The notes beneath the pieces were generated by a model. It was not told where the DNA came from. It saw nothing but the letters and a program-made list of their open reading frames with translations, and searched no databases. From Saururus chinensis (Eukaryota > Streptophyta > Magnoliopsida > Piperales > Saururaceae), in assembly GCA_035235625.1 (NCBI GenBank), contig CP141144.1, positions 37,880,014 through 37,944,013 on the forward strand: DNA of 64,000 nt, read 5' to 3'. The position numbers were made by a program, and so were the translations under genes. Shown piece after piece: positions 24,224 to 36,964 of this stretch; within the stretch, counting starts at the first letter, position 1; each line of letters starts with the position of its first letter.

Positions 24224-24414
24224 TGTTTAAAATCTAGAGACTATGAAATTTTGTATTTTTCAACGAGGTAATATGGAAAAAACTTTATTATGTATAAAAT
24301 TACACTTTTAATTTGAAGTACCGATTTGGCTACTTTGTTTGAAAAAAGTTTGTGTATACTACTATAGACCAATATACACAAGGAATGTCAAAGAAGAGAA
24401 AATAATAAAGTGGT

Positions 24415-25394
24415 TGTAATGTGGGGGCATTTCAGAAACGTGGAGGTAGGTTTGCCTCACATTGGATGTCGGCAGACCGAAAGGTTGAGGTGGGTTAGTG
24501 CGATTGGCAGAGGGAAAACTTGAAAAGTGATTGACAGCCTTTTTTAAGCACATTTTGTTAAAAAAATGGAGGGTGCCTGGGTGCATAATGGTTACTTAAA
24601 ACTCCCAAGGTGGTGAAACGATTATGAAGTTCCTAAACGAAGAGAAATCGATAAACTTCTAGGTGGGGATTTTCTGGGGAAGCAGTCTGCTGGTGAGATC
24701 GAGGTTTGGTGTTGGGAGGTAAGATCGTACACATTTGATTTTCCTGCTTTTTCGTTTTTTTTTTGGCATTAGCATGTCTTGTACAATCTACATTGTTCCT
24801 GTACTTTGGTTATGCTTTGAGAAATGAGAAAGTTATGAGTGCCTCAACATGTTGTATCAGGAAAGCAAAACATTGCGTAAAGAATATAGGAGTAGTATTT
24901 TTAAACCCCTATTTATTATCAAGCTACACCGGATTCGGCTACCAAGAGAGACATGACATAGTAATATAGGGCCAATAGGTTAAAAAATGGGGTGTGAAAT
25001 ACCCATCCCTAGAGATGTAGTTTATTATGTGTAAGCACCATTGTAAGTTGCTGTTCAAATGTCTGAGTTCTTAGACGGAACATTTTAACTGATTCTTCAA
25101 TTTCATATCCGATCGAGCATGCGTATCTCATTGTGTGTAAATATTATGGAACTTGAGAAGTAACTTAGGCCATAAAGATAAAATTATAACTTAGTAGCTT
25201 TTCAATCCAGAAAAAACAGATAAAATTTGCCTATGGCTTGTTTGCCATCAACTTCAATGCTCCTCCTATTAGGGGAAGAAGCACCTTATGGTAGAAAAAT
25301 GAGAACTAGGACAAATAATATGGGACAAGTGTTTTTTAGATAGAGGGAGTTCTTTCGTTTACAATGTTACCCTACTGCCTAAATTGGGTTGAGT
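24415..25394 (+). repeat. Unit U, copy 2
   Basis: Aligns to the reverse complement of 1-1740 from AAACGTGGAGG (near 24439) through ATTGGATGTCGGCAG, a 5'-leader-like part, GGAGGTAAGATCGTAC (donor-like GT at 24719), the AATGAGAAAGTTATGAGTGC segment, AAATACCCATCCCTAGAGATG and GGAACATTTTAACTGATTCTTC. It breaks at about 25394, where the CT-tract unit array begins. No reading frame is conserved with the other copies. Confidence 0.75.
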
Positions 25395-25915
25395 TTCCTC
25401 CTGCAGTAGTTCAGCAACCCTCTTGCTTAGACTATTTTGGTCCATATTAAATTTTTTATATTTATGTTTACTGTGTCTCTCTCTTTTGTATCTCGCTTTG
25501 TCTCTCTTTTCTGTCTCGCTCTTCTCTCTTGTCGTCCCTTTTTGTCTCTCTCCCTCCCTCCCTCCCTGTCTTTCTCGCCTATCTTACATGCATCAATGTG
25601 AGCCCCGGCTCTCTAAAGGAGATGGGAGTTTTAATTAATTTTTAAAAAAATAATAAAATATAAATAAAATAAAATATATTTGTGATGCATTGGATTATGC
25701 ATCACAAATACCTAGGTTATTGAAACATATTCTAATGTGTTGCAAGTAAATTTAATTTTATTTTATGTTTAGTATTTTTAAAATATAAAAACTTTCAAAA
25801 TTTTATAATAAATTCTTATGCTCTCCCTGTCACCACCTCCTTCTATAGGAGTCTAGCGATTCCCGCTCACCCTATTTTAGTCCTTATCGAATTACTTATA
25901 TTTGTGTCTACTATA
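25388..25915 (+). repeat. CT-tract unit array, first units
   Basis: A unit of about 400-500 bp: a head with GTTCAGCAACCCTC...TATTTTGGTCC and ATTTCTTATAT; a hypervariable C/T tract (25470-25575); a post-tract tag CATGCATCAATGTGAGCCCC GGCTCT; then an AT-rich linker with pairs like GCATTGGATTATGCATCACA, CACTA-style subterminal motifs. A second head starts near 25845 and is interrupted at 25916 by a MITE. All small frames in the CT tract are composition artefacts. Confidence 0.75.
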
Positions 25916-26902
25916 GGGCTGCTTGGATACAAATTTATAGGAAAGATTCATGAAAGATTAAGTAGAAATCTTCGTAATCGTGTTTGGATGCACAAATTAG
26001 TTAAAGAATCAAATTATCCACTAATTAATTATTAAAGTTGATTAGTGCTTAATTTAAGATTACCCACCTAATCTGCTCTTGAGGAGATTACCACAATAAT
26101 CAAAGGCGGTAATCAATAATTTTTGTGTGACAAGTATGCCCTTAATAGGATGGACTACTCATCTTCATTACATCTTGCAATCTCCTAAAATCCCAGCCTC
26201 TATTGCTTTTGGAGCTTCCCTTCTCATTATGTTACATCACCTCTACCAGGCAAAAATATCTTCTATTTCTCTCTGCTATCATCTCTCTCAGACTCTCACC
26301 AACAAGTTTTTTTTTTTTATGTGAGTTAGTGCCTTGATGGCTAGTGGTAGCATTGTTAGTGCCTATGGCAATGCTACCACTGGCCAGCCATAGCAACTAT
26401 GTTGGTGTTTATGGCAGCACTATTGGGGCTGCCAAGCCATGGCAGCACTACCTGTGGCATCTAGTGACCATGGTAGCGTTGTCTATGGCATCTCGTGGCC
26501 ATGGCAGCTCTACCATGGCCATGCACATTCTTTTCTTTTTTGTGATGTTATGACATGAAGACCATGGTACCACTGCTGGTCACCATGGAATTGGTAACAC
26601 TGTCGAAGCAATGATAGCACTGTTGGAGCTATGGCAGCACTGCTATGCAACTCTTGTGGCCATGGCAGTGCTACTGGGCAATGTTTCTAGGGATGTGGCA
26701 ACTCTCACTGCCATGGCAAGGCCATGCAAGTGGAGCTTTGCCTATGAGTTTACCAAATATGATTCATATATAAATTTCTTATAAATCAAATTTTTGGAAT
26801 ATGCATTACCAAAACAAAAAATGACTCATCAATGAATTTAACTAATCAAATTAAGGTAAATCATGATTTACTACACCCAATAATCTGTATCAAAACAACC
26901 AC
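25916..26902. mobile_element. Tourist/PIF-like MITE inserted in the unit array, ~987 bp
   Basis: The ends GGGCTGCTTGGATAC and, reversed, GTGGTTGTTTTGATAC form an imperfect TIR of the 'GG.CTG.TTGGATAC' type common in plant PIF/Tourist and hAT MITEs. The unit array reads continuously if the segment is removed (GTCTAC...TAAGTCTCTCTC). The flanking trinucleotides ATA and TAA do not agree cleanly, so superfamily is uncertain. The interior at 26330-26740 is a degenerate repeat of CCATGGCAGCACTAC-like phrases. Confidence 0.55.
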
Positions 26903-27649
26903 TAAGTCTCTCTCATTCTTTCTCCCTCCCTTTCTCTTCTCTCTCTCTCCCTCCCTCCCTCTCTCCCAACCTATTGCTCTCTCCTCCCCTCTCTCACATG
27001 GGCGAAAGCGTGAACCCCGGCTCTAAGGATGAGAGGGGAGAAAGCATAGAAATTTAATTAAATTTTTTTTATATACTATATATTAAAAATAATATACATA
27101 AAAAATATATAACTGAGATGCATCACGAGTAACTAGAGTATTTGCAACGCATATTCCTATGTGTCATTAATATTTTTTATTTTTATTATTTTTAAAATAT
27201 AATATATAATAAAAAAAATTTAACTTAAACTTCTCTACTCTCTCCCATCTCCTCCTCTTGCTGGAGTTCAGCAACCCTCCTGCTCTCCCTATTTTGGTCT
27301 GTGTGTAATTTCTTATATTGGCATCTACTCTTCCTCTCTCGTCTCTCTCTCTCTATGTCCTTCTCCCCTTCTCTCTCTCCTTCTTTATCTCTCACACGCA
27401 TTAGTGTGAGCCCCAACTCTAAGGAGGAGAGGGGAGAAAGTAAAGGAATTTAATTTAAATTTTTGAGATTTTTTTAGTATATATTATATATTAAAAATAA
27501 TATAAATAAAATAAAATATATTCGCAATGCATATTCCTATGTATCACAAATATATTTTATATGATTTTATTTTTATTATTTTAAAAATATAATATGTAAT
27601 AAAAAATAAATAAAAATAAATAAAATTCTCTTGCTCTCTCCCATTTCCT
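26903..27649 (+). repeat. CT-tract unit array, continued
   Basis: Two further units with C/T tracts at 26905-26995 and 27335-27395, tags CACATGGGCGAAAGCGTGAACC and CACACGCATTAGTGTGAGCC, and linkers with CGCATATTCCTATGTGTC-type pairs. A third head is broken by CACTA-2 at 27650. Confidence 0.75.
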
Positions 27650-30600
27650 CACTACAATAAAAAGAACTATTAGCGCCGCTTTTAAGTATTGCTAATAATC
27701 ATACAAACATCGCTAATAACTATTAGCGATGTTTAAAAAGTAACACTAAATGTGTCGATAAAAATGAAGTTGTTATTGTTCATTAGAGAATACTTATGAG
27801 AGAGCTTTGCTAATGATCTACTATTAGCGAATTTTTACGTCACTAATTATTTTTCTTTTGTGATGCTTTATTAAGAAAGCATCGCTAATAGTTAAATATT
27901 AGCAACACATAATTCTAAGCATCTTTAATAATTAATTAATAGCAACGCTTCATTTAACATCGCTAATATAAAAAATTTTAAAATGAAAAATATTTTATTA
28001 ACGATGCTTACTTATACGGCTCTAATAATAAAAATAAAAAATTTACATAGAGATGCTTATGAAAGCGTCCCTAATAAAAAAAATTAATTAAAAATGATCA
28101 TTCGAGACAATTTTATAAAGCACCACTAATAAGGAAATCTTTTTAAAAAAAATATTAAAAAGAGCTATTAGCTACTCTTTTTAAAGGGTTGCTAATAAAA
28201 ATAATAATAAAAATAATAAAAATGGTTATTAGCTATGTTTCTAAAAGCGTCCCTAATAAGAAATTCTTTTAAAAAAATAAAAAACATCTATTGGCAACCC
28301 TTTAGAAAGCGTCACTCAAAAGAAAAGATTAATAAAAATAGTTATTAGCAATGCTTACATATAAAATAAAAAATTAAAAAAATATGAAATCTCGCCTCTG
28401 GCTAGATTTCTGGGATGGATGCCAGAGTTCAGAAGGGGAAGGGGCTCCGGCCCCCAAAGCCCATCCTCCACCGATAGGAAAGGGAAGGGCTAGGGAGGGG
28501 GCAGGAGTAGGAGAACATAAGGGAGGTGCTTCCGGTGCCCCCTTCTCCTCACACCACCCTTTTCCCATTACTTCAGCAACATGAAAAGAAGAGGGGCTTG
28601 GCAGCAGTGGTTGTGAGATGGTGGGCAGCTGTGCATGGGGTGCAATAGCGAAAGGCAGGTGGGGTGCATCGGGGTGGCTAGGCACAGTGTGAACAGGCTG
28701 CGGCAAGGAAGCATAGGCGGTGGGGGGGGGAGGTGATTGAAGAGGGGTGGAAATAAGACCATATAGGCGAATTTTGCCTCAGCAGTCAATTATATATTGC
28801 TTGTGCGGGTGAATTTTTCCCCTTGGGTGAAATAAAGCCAGTTTTGCCCATGCAGGAAGTAAAATAATACACGATGCGATGGTTAGGAAGTGTTGCAAAT
28901 AACAAGCATTTGCGACGCTACTTTTAAGCATCTTAAAATTACTATGTTTTATTATATATTTGCGACATTTACTAAAGCTTTGCAAATTGTTGATATTTGC
29001 AACACTTACAATGAGCGACGCAAATATTATTATTTTAATAAAAACATCTCCTCTCTCCCTCCTCCCTCTCCTCTCTCTCACGTCCGTCCCCACTCTCTCT
29101 CCTCTCTTATCCTCTCTCTTTTCTCTCTCCTCTCCTCCCTCCTCATTCTCTCTCCTTTCTCTATCTCTCCTCTATATACCTCTCCTCTCTCTCCTCTCTC
29201 CTCTCTCTTATTTTTCTTTCTTCCACATGCGTCACTGTGAGCTCCAACTTTGGGGATGAGGGGAGAGAGTAGTATAATTTAATTTAAATTTTTTTAATTA
29301 TATATTATATTTAAAAAATAATAAATAAAAATAAAATAAATATATTAGTGATGCTTCGTAACAAGCATCTCTAATACCCTAAGTATTAGCGATGCATAAG
29401 CATATGCGTTACTAAAATTTAGGTTATAGCAATGCAAATTACTATGTCGCTAATGTATTATTTATTTATTTTTAATTATTTTTTAAATATAATATCTAAT
29501 AAAAAATCTTAAAAAATTAAAATTAAATTCCTCCATCTCTATACTCTCTCTTCTCTTCTCTCTTCTCTCCTCACTCTCTCATCTCTCTATCTCTTCTCTC
29601 TCTTAGCTTATCTTCTCTTCTCTTCTCTCTCCTCTCTCTTCTCTTCTCTCTCCTCTCTCTCCCTCTCTCACTCTCTCTCCTTGATCTCTCTCTCTTCTTC
29701 CTATCTCACTTCTCTATCTCTTGTCTCTCTCTCTCCCCCCCTCTCTCTTTTCTAGCTCTATCTTCTCTCTCCTCTTTATAAACTCTCTCTTCCACATGCA
29801 TCACCGTGAACTCCGGCTTTGAGGATAAGAGAGTAGTATAATTTAATTTTAATTTTTTTATTTTATATTATATTTTAATAATAAAATAAATTTATTAACA
29901 ATGCTTAGGAACAAGCATCGGTATTAGTGACGCATAAGCGTCTGTCACTAGCATTTAAGTTATTAGCGACATAAATACTATACATCACTAATATATATTT
30001 TTAATTATTTTTAGAATATAATATTTAATAAAATTCTTAAAACATCAAAATTAAATTCCTCCGTTTCTCTTATGTCCTCTCTTTCTCCTCTCTCTTCTCT
30101 TATCTCGCCCACTCTTCTCTCTCTCTCCTCTCTCTCTCTCTTCTCCTGCTCTCACTTCTCTCTCCCTCCCCCTCTCTCTCTTCTAGCTCTCTCTCCTCTC
30201 TCCACTTTCTAATATCTCTCTTTCTCTTCCATGTGTGCAACCATGAGCTCCAGCTCTGAGGATGAGAGGGGAGAGTGTAGTGTAATTAAATTTATTTTTT
30301 TAGTTTTTTAATTATATAATATATTTTTAAAATAATAAATAATAAATAAATGTATACATCAATAAGATTTAGGTTAATATTTTAAGTATTAGCTATGCAT
30401 AAGTGTATAGTCGCTAATATTTAGGTCATTAACAACGCAAATTACTACATGTTTTTATTTTTTTAAGCTATTTATAGAGTATAATGTTTAATAAAAATTA
30501 AATATGTCTCTCTATCTTTCTGTCTCGTCTCTCTCTTCACTCTCTCTATACCTTCTCTCTTCTCTCTCTCTCTACCCTCCTCTTGACTCTCTCTCCCACT

Positions 30601-32173
30601 CCCACTTTCTCTCACTCCTCCCTCTCTACCCCTCTCTCTTCATCTTTACTCTCTCTCCACTCCCTCCCTCCCTCTCTCTCCACTCCCACTTTCTCTCACT
30701 CCTCCCTCTCTACCCCCTCTCTCTTCATGTTTACTCTCTCCACTCCCTCTCTCTCCACTCTCTCTCTTCACTCTCTCGCTTTTATTATATATTATATTTT
30801 AAAATTAATAAAAAAATTAATATAAATATATTAGCAATGCTTAATAAATTACGCCACTAGTTCCCTAAGTATTTGTGACATTACCTAAAGGTAATAGCAC
30901 TGCAATATCACAAGCGACACTACTATATATTATTTTAATTATTTTAATTTTAAAATATAATAATATAATTAAAAACTAAAAATCTAAAATTTTCTCCCCC
31001 TTTCTTTCTCTGTACCCTCTCCTCCCTCTTTGTCTACCCTCTCTCTCTTCATCCCCTCCCACTTCCACTTTCTCTCTTTCCTCTCCTTCCTCTCTTCTCT
31101 CTCTTCCCCCCTCTATCTCTTCACTCTCTTCTCTTCTCTTCTCTCCTCTCTTTCTCTCTCCTCTCTTTATATATCTCTCTTCACTCTCCCTTCTCTCTTC
31201 TATCTCTCTCTCTCCTCTTTCTTTCTTCACTCTTCTCTCTCTTATTTGCATCAATGTGAGCCTCAGCTCTCAAGAGTGGGGATAAAGTAGATTTTTATGT
31301 ATGTATTTATTTATATATAAATAATAAATATTAAAATATATATTATATTTATAAAGTTTTTTTAAAATTTAATATGTATTTATTATATATTTAAATAATA
31401 AATATTTAATAAAATAAAATAATAAAACTATTAGCGACACCCATTAAGTAGCATTGCTAATAGTACAAGTAGTAGGGATGCTTTGATTAAAGCGTCACTA
31501 ATATTAATACTATTTGTGATGTTGTTATAAAAGATTTGCAAATAGTTTAAATTTTTATTTTTTAAACTTATCACTTATAGCAATGTATTTTAAAAGAGTC
31601 TTTAATAGTTATGTTTTTTATTTTTTAAAATTTTATAACTATTAGCGATTCTTTTTTTAAAAGTGTCACTAATACTATTAGTGTTAGAGACATTTTTATA
31701 AATGCAACACTAGCGTTTCTAATACTTATACTATTATCGATACTTTAAAATGAGCATCTTTAATAGTTATATTTTTTTTTATTTTAAAAATTTTTATAAC
31801 TATTAGCGATGTTTTTTTTAAGCGCCACTAATACTATTAGTAGTAGAGATGTTATTACAAATGTATTGCTAGTAATTGTAATATTAGCGAAGCTTTTTTA
31901 TAAGCGTTGCTAATAATTAGAATTTTTTTATTTTTTAAAATTATAACTATTAGCGACATGTTATTAAAAGCATCGCAAATAATATTAGTATTAGAGACGC
32001 TTTTCGAAAAGCGTTGCTACTAGTTCCACTTTTAGGGATGTTTTATAAAAAAACGTCACTAATAGTTATAAATTTTGTGATGCTTTAATATGCATTGCAA
32101 ATAAGTGTTTTTGCCAACACTTTGTACTGTGTCGATAATAAAAGCATTACTAATAATCCTTTTTGTTGTAGTG
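27650..32173. mobile_element. CACTA-2: non-autonomous CACTA element, 4,524 bp, TSD CCT
   Basis: Begins CACTACAATAAAAAG and ends CTTTTTGTTGTAGTG. CCT sits outside both ends (27647-27649 and 32174-32176). Dense TTAGCGACGC-type subterminal repeats fill both flanks (27670-28360 and 31430-32160). A GC-rich block lies at 28390-28780. To its right are five C/T tracts (29040-29230, 29530-29800, 30060-30240, 30480-30780, 31000-31240), each followed by the tag CATGCGTCACTGTGAGCTCC or a variant and a motif-bearing linker: the same unit type as the array in which the element is inserted. No transposase frame. Confidence 0.92.
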
Positions 32174-33468
32174 CCTCTTCTCCTTCTAGAATCCGACCCT
32201 CCCACTCAACTATTTTGCTCGGTGTTAAATATCATATATTTGCATCAACTTTGTTTCACTCTTGACTTTTTCTCTCTCTCTCTCTCTCCTTCTATATTTC
32301 TTATCTTTTATCTCTCCCTCTCTCTTGTTCTCTCTCCCTCCCTCTCTCTCACTCACTTCTCTCCTCCCCCTCTCTCTCTCATGTGTGTCACCATGAGCCC
32401 AACCTCTGAGTAGAAAAGAGTAGAAAATAGAAGAATGTAATTGAAAATTTTTAGTATTTTCTATCATATATTATATATTAAAAAAAATAATAAATAAATA
32501 AAATATAGCTACAATGCATAGGATAATGCATCAAATACTCAAGGTATTTGTAACGCATATGAGTTTACATCACAAATATAGTTTATTTTATTTATTTTTA
32601 AAAATATAATATGTAATAAAAATTCTAAACAATTTAAATTAAATTCCCCTACTCTATCCCCTCTCTTCCTCTCCTTGCGAGAGCCCGGTAATCCTCTTAC
32701 TCACCTTATTTTGGTCCGAGTAAAATTTCTTATATTCGCATCTACTTTATCCTCTTTTCTTTTTCTCTCTCTGTCTCTCCCCCTCACTCTTCTCTTATCT
32801 CTCTTCTCTCTCTACCACTCTTCTCTTATCTCTCATCTTTCTCTCTTTATCTTCTCTTTATCTCTTTCCCTCACTCTCTCTTCTCTCTCACTTCTCTCTC
32901 TCTCTCTTTCTTCTCTTTTCTCTCTACACTTTCTCTCTCATTCTCTCGCCCTCTTTCTCATTCTCTCGCCCTCTTTCTCATTCTCTCTCTTCTCTCAATC
33001 TATTTCTCTCTTCCCTTTCTCTCATGCGTGTTGACATTATCCCCAGCTCTAAGGTGGATATGGAAGAATGTAAAAGAATTTAATTTATTTTTTTATATTA
33101 TTTATTATATTAAAATAATAAATATATTATAAAATATAATATAATTGCAATGCTTGATAACAAGTGTTGCAAATAAAATAAATTGTTAAATTTTTTTACT
33201 GTTTGTAACACTTTCAACGAAGCATTGAAAATAGTACTCAATTTTTTAAAAAAATACCTACTATTTATTACTTGCTATACTTTAAATAAAAATATCTCCA
33301 TGGTAAAAAAGATTTTAAAAAAACTTATTTTAATTGCGATGCTTATTATCAAGCCTCATAAATAGTGCTACTATTTGTAATATTTTTTAAAAAGTGTCAA
33401 AACAGTTTACTGAATGTAAATTTTAACCATACCTTATTGTGTCATTAATTGTGCTTTTTATTATAGTG
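32174..33468 (+). repeat. CT-tract units ending in an old CACTA 3' end
   Basis: Two units (heads near 32185 and 32675, C/T tracts 32270-32380 and 32750-33025) followed by linkers with GCAATGCTTGATAACAAGTG and a terminal CTTTTTATTATAGTG at 33468, which is a mutated CACTA terminus. It suggests that the whole array is the subterminal part of an old CACTA element whose 5' end is lost. Confidence 0.65.
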
Positions 33469-34170
33469 GAAGAACATTGGAACTTTAAGGCGGAAGGAAT
33501 GGTGAAAGATGATCGAAACCATTTTTTTACACTAACGAAAAACGCATTTTGTTTACAACTGGGACCTCTGGGCGTCATAATGCTTACTGGGATTCAATAA
33601 ATGAGAGGGGACCTCCTGTGCGTTACTCTAGTCTTTGGATTTGGTTGGTGATCGCAGGTGTATATTAAGAGAAACAACAGGAGGGAGGGTGAACAACAGG
33701 CAAAAGAGAAACAAGGGAGTGCCCAGCAATAGAGACTTCTCGGCGGGGATTTCAAGGGGAAGTGCAGTCTGTTTGGCGTTTGGAGGTAAGATCGTACTTA
33801 TTTGATTTCCCTTCTTTAGTTTTTTATTTTATTTTTTGCAATAGTCATGCGTTGTACATTTTTCTATGCCCGGAGAAATGAGAACGTTTAAAGTGCCTAG
33901 GATACAAAAGAACAGTACTTAAAGATAGGGTAAGTATTTTTAAACCCCTCTTTGTTATCAAGACACCTTATTCCAATACCAAAAGAGGCATGACATGGTT
34001 TTATCCCGTTATGCAGATAAAACAATAGGTGTGGAAATACCCATCTGCAAAGATATAGTTTAGAATGTGTAAGCACCATTGTAGGATGCAGTTCAAAGAT
34101 CGTTGAGTTCTTAGATGGAACGTTTGAACTGAAATTCCCCAATTTTATATAACATTGTTCACGCTTATTA
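33469..34170 (+). repeat. Unit U, copy 3
   Basis: Matches copy 4 at 38578 almost throughout (GGAACTTTAAGGCGGAAGG, ACGAAAAACGCATTTTG, GCTTACTGGGATTCAATAAA) and copies 1 and 2 more distantly. The donor-like GGAGGTAAGATCGTAC is at 33782-33797. A frame is not conserved. Confidence 0.75.
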
Positions 34171-35523
34171 CTCCCTCCATCTCAGTTTAACTGTCCCATT
34201 TGTAAAAAGTGTAAATTTAAATAAAATGTAAGAAGCAACTTAGACCACAAAAAAATAAAATTATAACTTAGTACCTTTTCAGGGCAGAAAAGGATAAATT
34301 TTTTTGTTCCCTCCACCCCACATTAATAGCTCTATTTTCCTTTCAAATTAAGTTCATTTTGGAAAATCAAATGGAACTATTAATGTGGGACATAAGGAGT
34401 ATATAACTTTTTTTGTTTAAATTTCCTTGCTCTTCCTACTAGGGGAAGAAGCAATGTTATAGGCTTTCTAGTTGGTAGGAGAATGGGAAATAAGAAAATT
34501 AATACAGGACAAATGTTTTATTTTTAGGGAAATTTATTTAAATAATATTTTTTTAAAAAATATTTACTAATTTAGACCACTTTGGGAAATATTTCCCCAA
34601 AGTGGTATTGCTTTTTACCACGCATGCGCCAGCCAAGCAGCTGACGCCTGCATGGCTTTTTTTGAATTTTTTTTTGAATTTTATCCTTTAGAAGAACAAA
34701 ATCAATACTTCCCTCTCTCCCCTCCCCTCTTCACTCTCTCTCCTCTCTCTCTACACTCTCTCTCTTCACTCTCTCTCTCTCCACTCTCTCTCTTCACTCT
34801 CTCTCTCCACTCTCTCTCTCTTCTCTCTTTACTCTCTCTCTCTCTCTCTTCTCACCTCTTTCTCTCTTTCCACTCTTTCTCTCTCTCCTCTTTCTCTCTA
34901 TTCACTCTATCTTCTCTCTCTCTCCACTCACTCTCCTCTTTCCCTTCTCTCTCCTCTTGAAGATAATGAATAGAGAGAGAAAGAGGAGAGAGAAACTGTG
35001 AATAAAGAGAGAAAGAGGAGAGAAAAGAGAGAGAGAGAGAGTGGAGAGATAGAAGAGAGAGAGATTGTAGAATGAAAGAGGCGAGAGAGTGAGAAGAGAG
35101 AGAGGAGAGAGAGTGAAGAGAGATAGAGGAGAGAGAGAGTGAAGAGTGAGAGTGTGAGAGAGAGTTAAGAGAGAGAGTGTGAAGAGAGAGTGAGGAGAGA
35201 GAGTGAAGAAAGAGAGAGAGTGAAGAGAGAGAGAGGAGAGAGAGAGAGGGGAGGGGAGGGGAGGGGAGTACTGAGAAGGACGAAATCGGTATATAGTACT
35301 AATTTCGTCTTTCTAAAGAACGAAATCAATAAAATGATTGATTTCGTCCTTTAGAACGACGAAATTAGTACATATTTCTAAAGGATGAAATAAAAAAAAT
35401 TCAAATAAAAATTATTTTAGGAAATATTTCCCAAAATAATCTAAATTAATAAATATTTATTTAAAAATTATTATTTGAATACATTTCCCTTGTTTTTATG
35501 AATAAAACATGTGACAGAGAGAG
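34171..35523. mobile_element. Stowaway-like MITE interrupted by later insertions
   Basis: Left end CTCCCTCCATCTCAGTTTAA after TA, right end GACAGAGAGAG before TA. The uninterrupted counterpart is at 39327-39534. A second Stowaway-like pair (CCCTCCACCCCACATTAATA and, reversed, CTCCTTATGTCCCACATTAA) lies within it at 34312-34397, and a 965-bp foldback element at 34526-35490. Confidence 0.6.
34526..35490. mobile_element. Foldback element with (CT)n/(GA)n arms, ~965 bp
   Basis: Ends AGGGAAATTTATTTAAATAA and, reversed, AGGGAAATGTATTCAAATAA extend into an inverted repeat of 70 bp or more (both arms contain AATATTT..TAATTTAGA and GGGAAATATTTCC). Inside, a C/T tract (34708-34960) is mirrored by a G/A tract (34965-35275), so the whole element could fold into one long hairpin. 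Short mirrored phrases CCTTTAGAAGAAC and GAACGACGAAAT occur around them. No TSD was recognised; superfamily unknown. Confidence 0.7.
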
Positions 35524-35671
35524 TACATTGTAAGCCAATTATGAGATAAGTTTAGTTTTACCAGACTGCCGAAATTAAGTTGAGGCTTGATTCATGGACA
35601 TCTTATTATACATTGACTTTTAAAGGTTCAATTGTTCTTTGCTCATGTCAGGGCAAAACTGATTTTTGGTG

Positions 35672-35909
35672 GGATTTTTTAAAGAGACCCGTTTATATGA
35701 GCCCGGGCTCATATAAACCTACGTGAGCCCGGGCTCTATGGGCCGTTAGATTTACATTCGGTGGCTCTTAATATTCATGGGTTATACTCATTGGTTAAAC
35801 CCATAAGTATTATAGGCCGCCAGATATAAATCTGACGGCCCATAGAGCCCGGGCTCACATAAGTTTATATGAGCCAGGGCTCACGTAAGTCTATATGAGA
35901 ACTTTTTCC
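35672..35909. mobile_element. 238-bp GC-containing foldback MITE
   Basis: Long imperfect inverted repeat of about 80 bp per arm: TATATGAGCCCGGGCTCATA and CGTGAGCCCGGGCTCTATGG on the left, matching the reverse of GAGCCCGGGCTCACATAAG and GTATATGAGCCAGGGCTCACG-like sequence on the right. The corresponding place in copy B (near 39690) has no such insertion. No TSD recognised. Confidence 0.7.
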
Positions 35910-36519
35910 TTTTTTAAATGGGTTACAAAACAACATTTTTCATTTTACTGTAACTTGTCTTTCTTATGGATATGAGGGCCATATCTTGCAAGAAAGGTAC
36001 CCAGTGTGATCTCTGACGAACAGAGGAAGAAGATGATATCATAAACCCATTTTGGGTCAACATCGGGATTTAACTTGTTCTAAGTCTTATCAGCATGGTT
36101 CAGGGTAGACAATGAGTCACAAAGTTATATTTCGTGAAATTAAGGTATTAAAAGTGAAGATTTAATACTAAGCTTCTCCGCTAGATTTATAACGGATAAT
36201 ATCTAATAACGACAATATTTAGGAGTTAATTAAGAATGACTACAAGTAATTATTCATTTATTCACTAAAGTCTTTTAATTGTATATGGACAAAAGTACTC
36301 TTTTACTTATTGCTAATTTTAAAAATGAAGAAAACCTACACTACTAGTCACATCATAGTGACTTGTCACCACCGTCACCGGGTCATCATGGTTAGATGGC
36401 ACTTGGTCTGGTTTTGCCATAGCTGCAGCTACCAGATCTGACTGTGCTACTATTATGTATATATTATGACATTTACTTCTAGTTTTGAGATATAATGAAC
36501 TAGTTGTGGATTGGATTGA
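35910..36519 (+). repeat. Duplicated unique-looking segment (copy A)
   Basis: Matches 39720-40330 (for example GATCTCTGACGAACAGAGG, CACCGTCACCGGG/CACCATCACCGGG and GGTTAGATGGCACTTGG). AT-rich with no conserved reading frame. Confidence 0.55.
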
Positions 36520-36964
36520 CAATTTTTTTAGTGACGTTTTATATCTAACGTCTTTTTTAGTGATGTATATTAAAGATTTCCCAAAACCGTAATTAGTATG
36601 AAATATCACTAATGCTAATTTTTCCAAGTGACAGTCTCTTATAAAACATAGCTAATATATTCTTTTTAGGGATGTTTATTAAAGTATCGGTAATAATTGT
36701 AATTATTAATGATGGAATATTAAACATTTTCAAAACTTATTCCCGTCAATACTATTTGGGTTGTTCAATAAAACGTCACAAATCAATATTTGCTACACAA
36801 CAATAAACGTCACCAATAAGTTATTAGTAACATTTTCTATTACCTTTGTAATTTATTAGTTATGATGGGGTTATTAGTGACTTTTATATGGATGTTTTAG
36901 AAGCGTCACATGTACTAATTAACTGCACTTTAAAATGTCATCAGGAGTCAATTTTGTTGTAGTG
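36520..36964. mobile_element. CACTA 3'-end remnant (copy A)
   Basis: Ends ATTTTGTTGTAGTG at 36964 and contains degenerate subterminal pairs such as AGTGACGTTTTATATCTAACGTC. No matching 5' terminus was found upstream. The counterpart in copy B is 40340-40716. Confidence 0.6.

Noticed and set aside
28890-33034. Many Ser/Leu-rich frames of 70-119 codons on the plus strand
   Set aside because: C/T-tract artefacts. Their flanks are conserved as DNA, not as protein.
36319-36627. 102-codon minus-strand frame
   Set aside because: Not preserved in the duplicate at 40130-40440 and overlaps a CACTA remnant.
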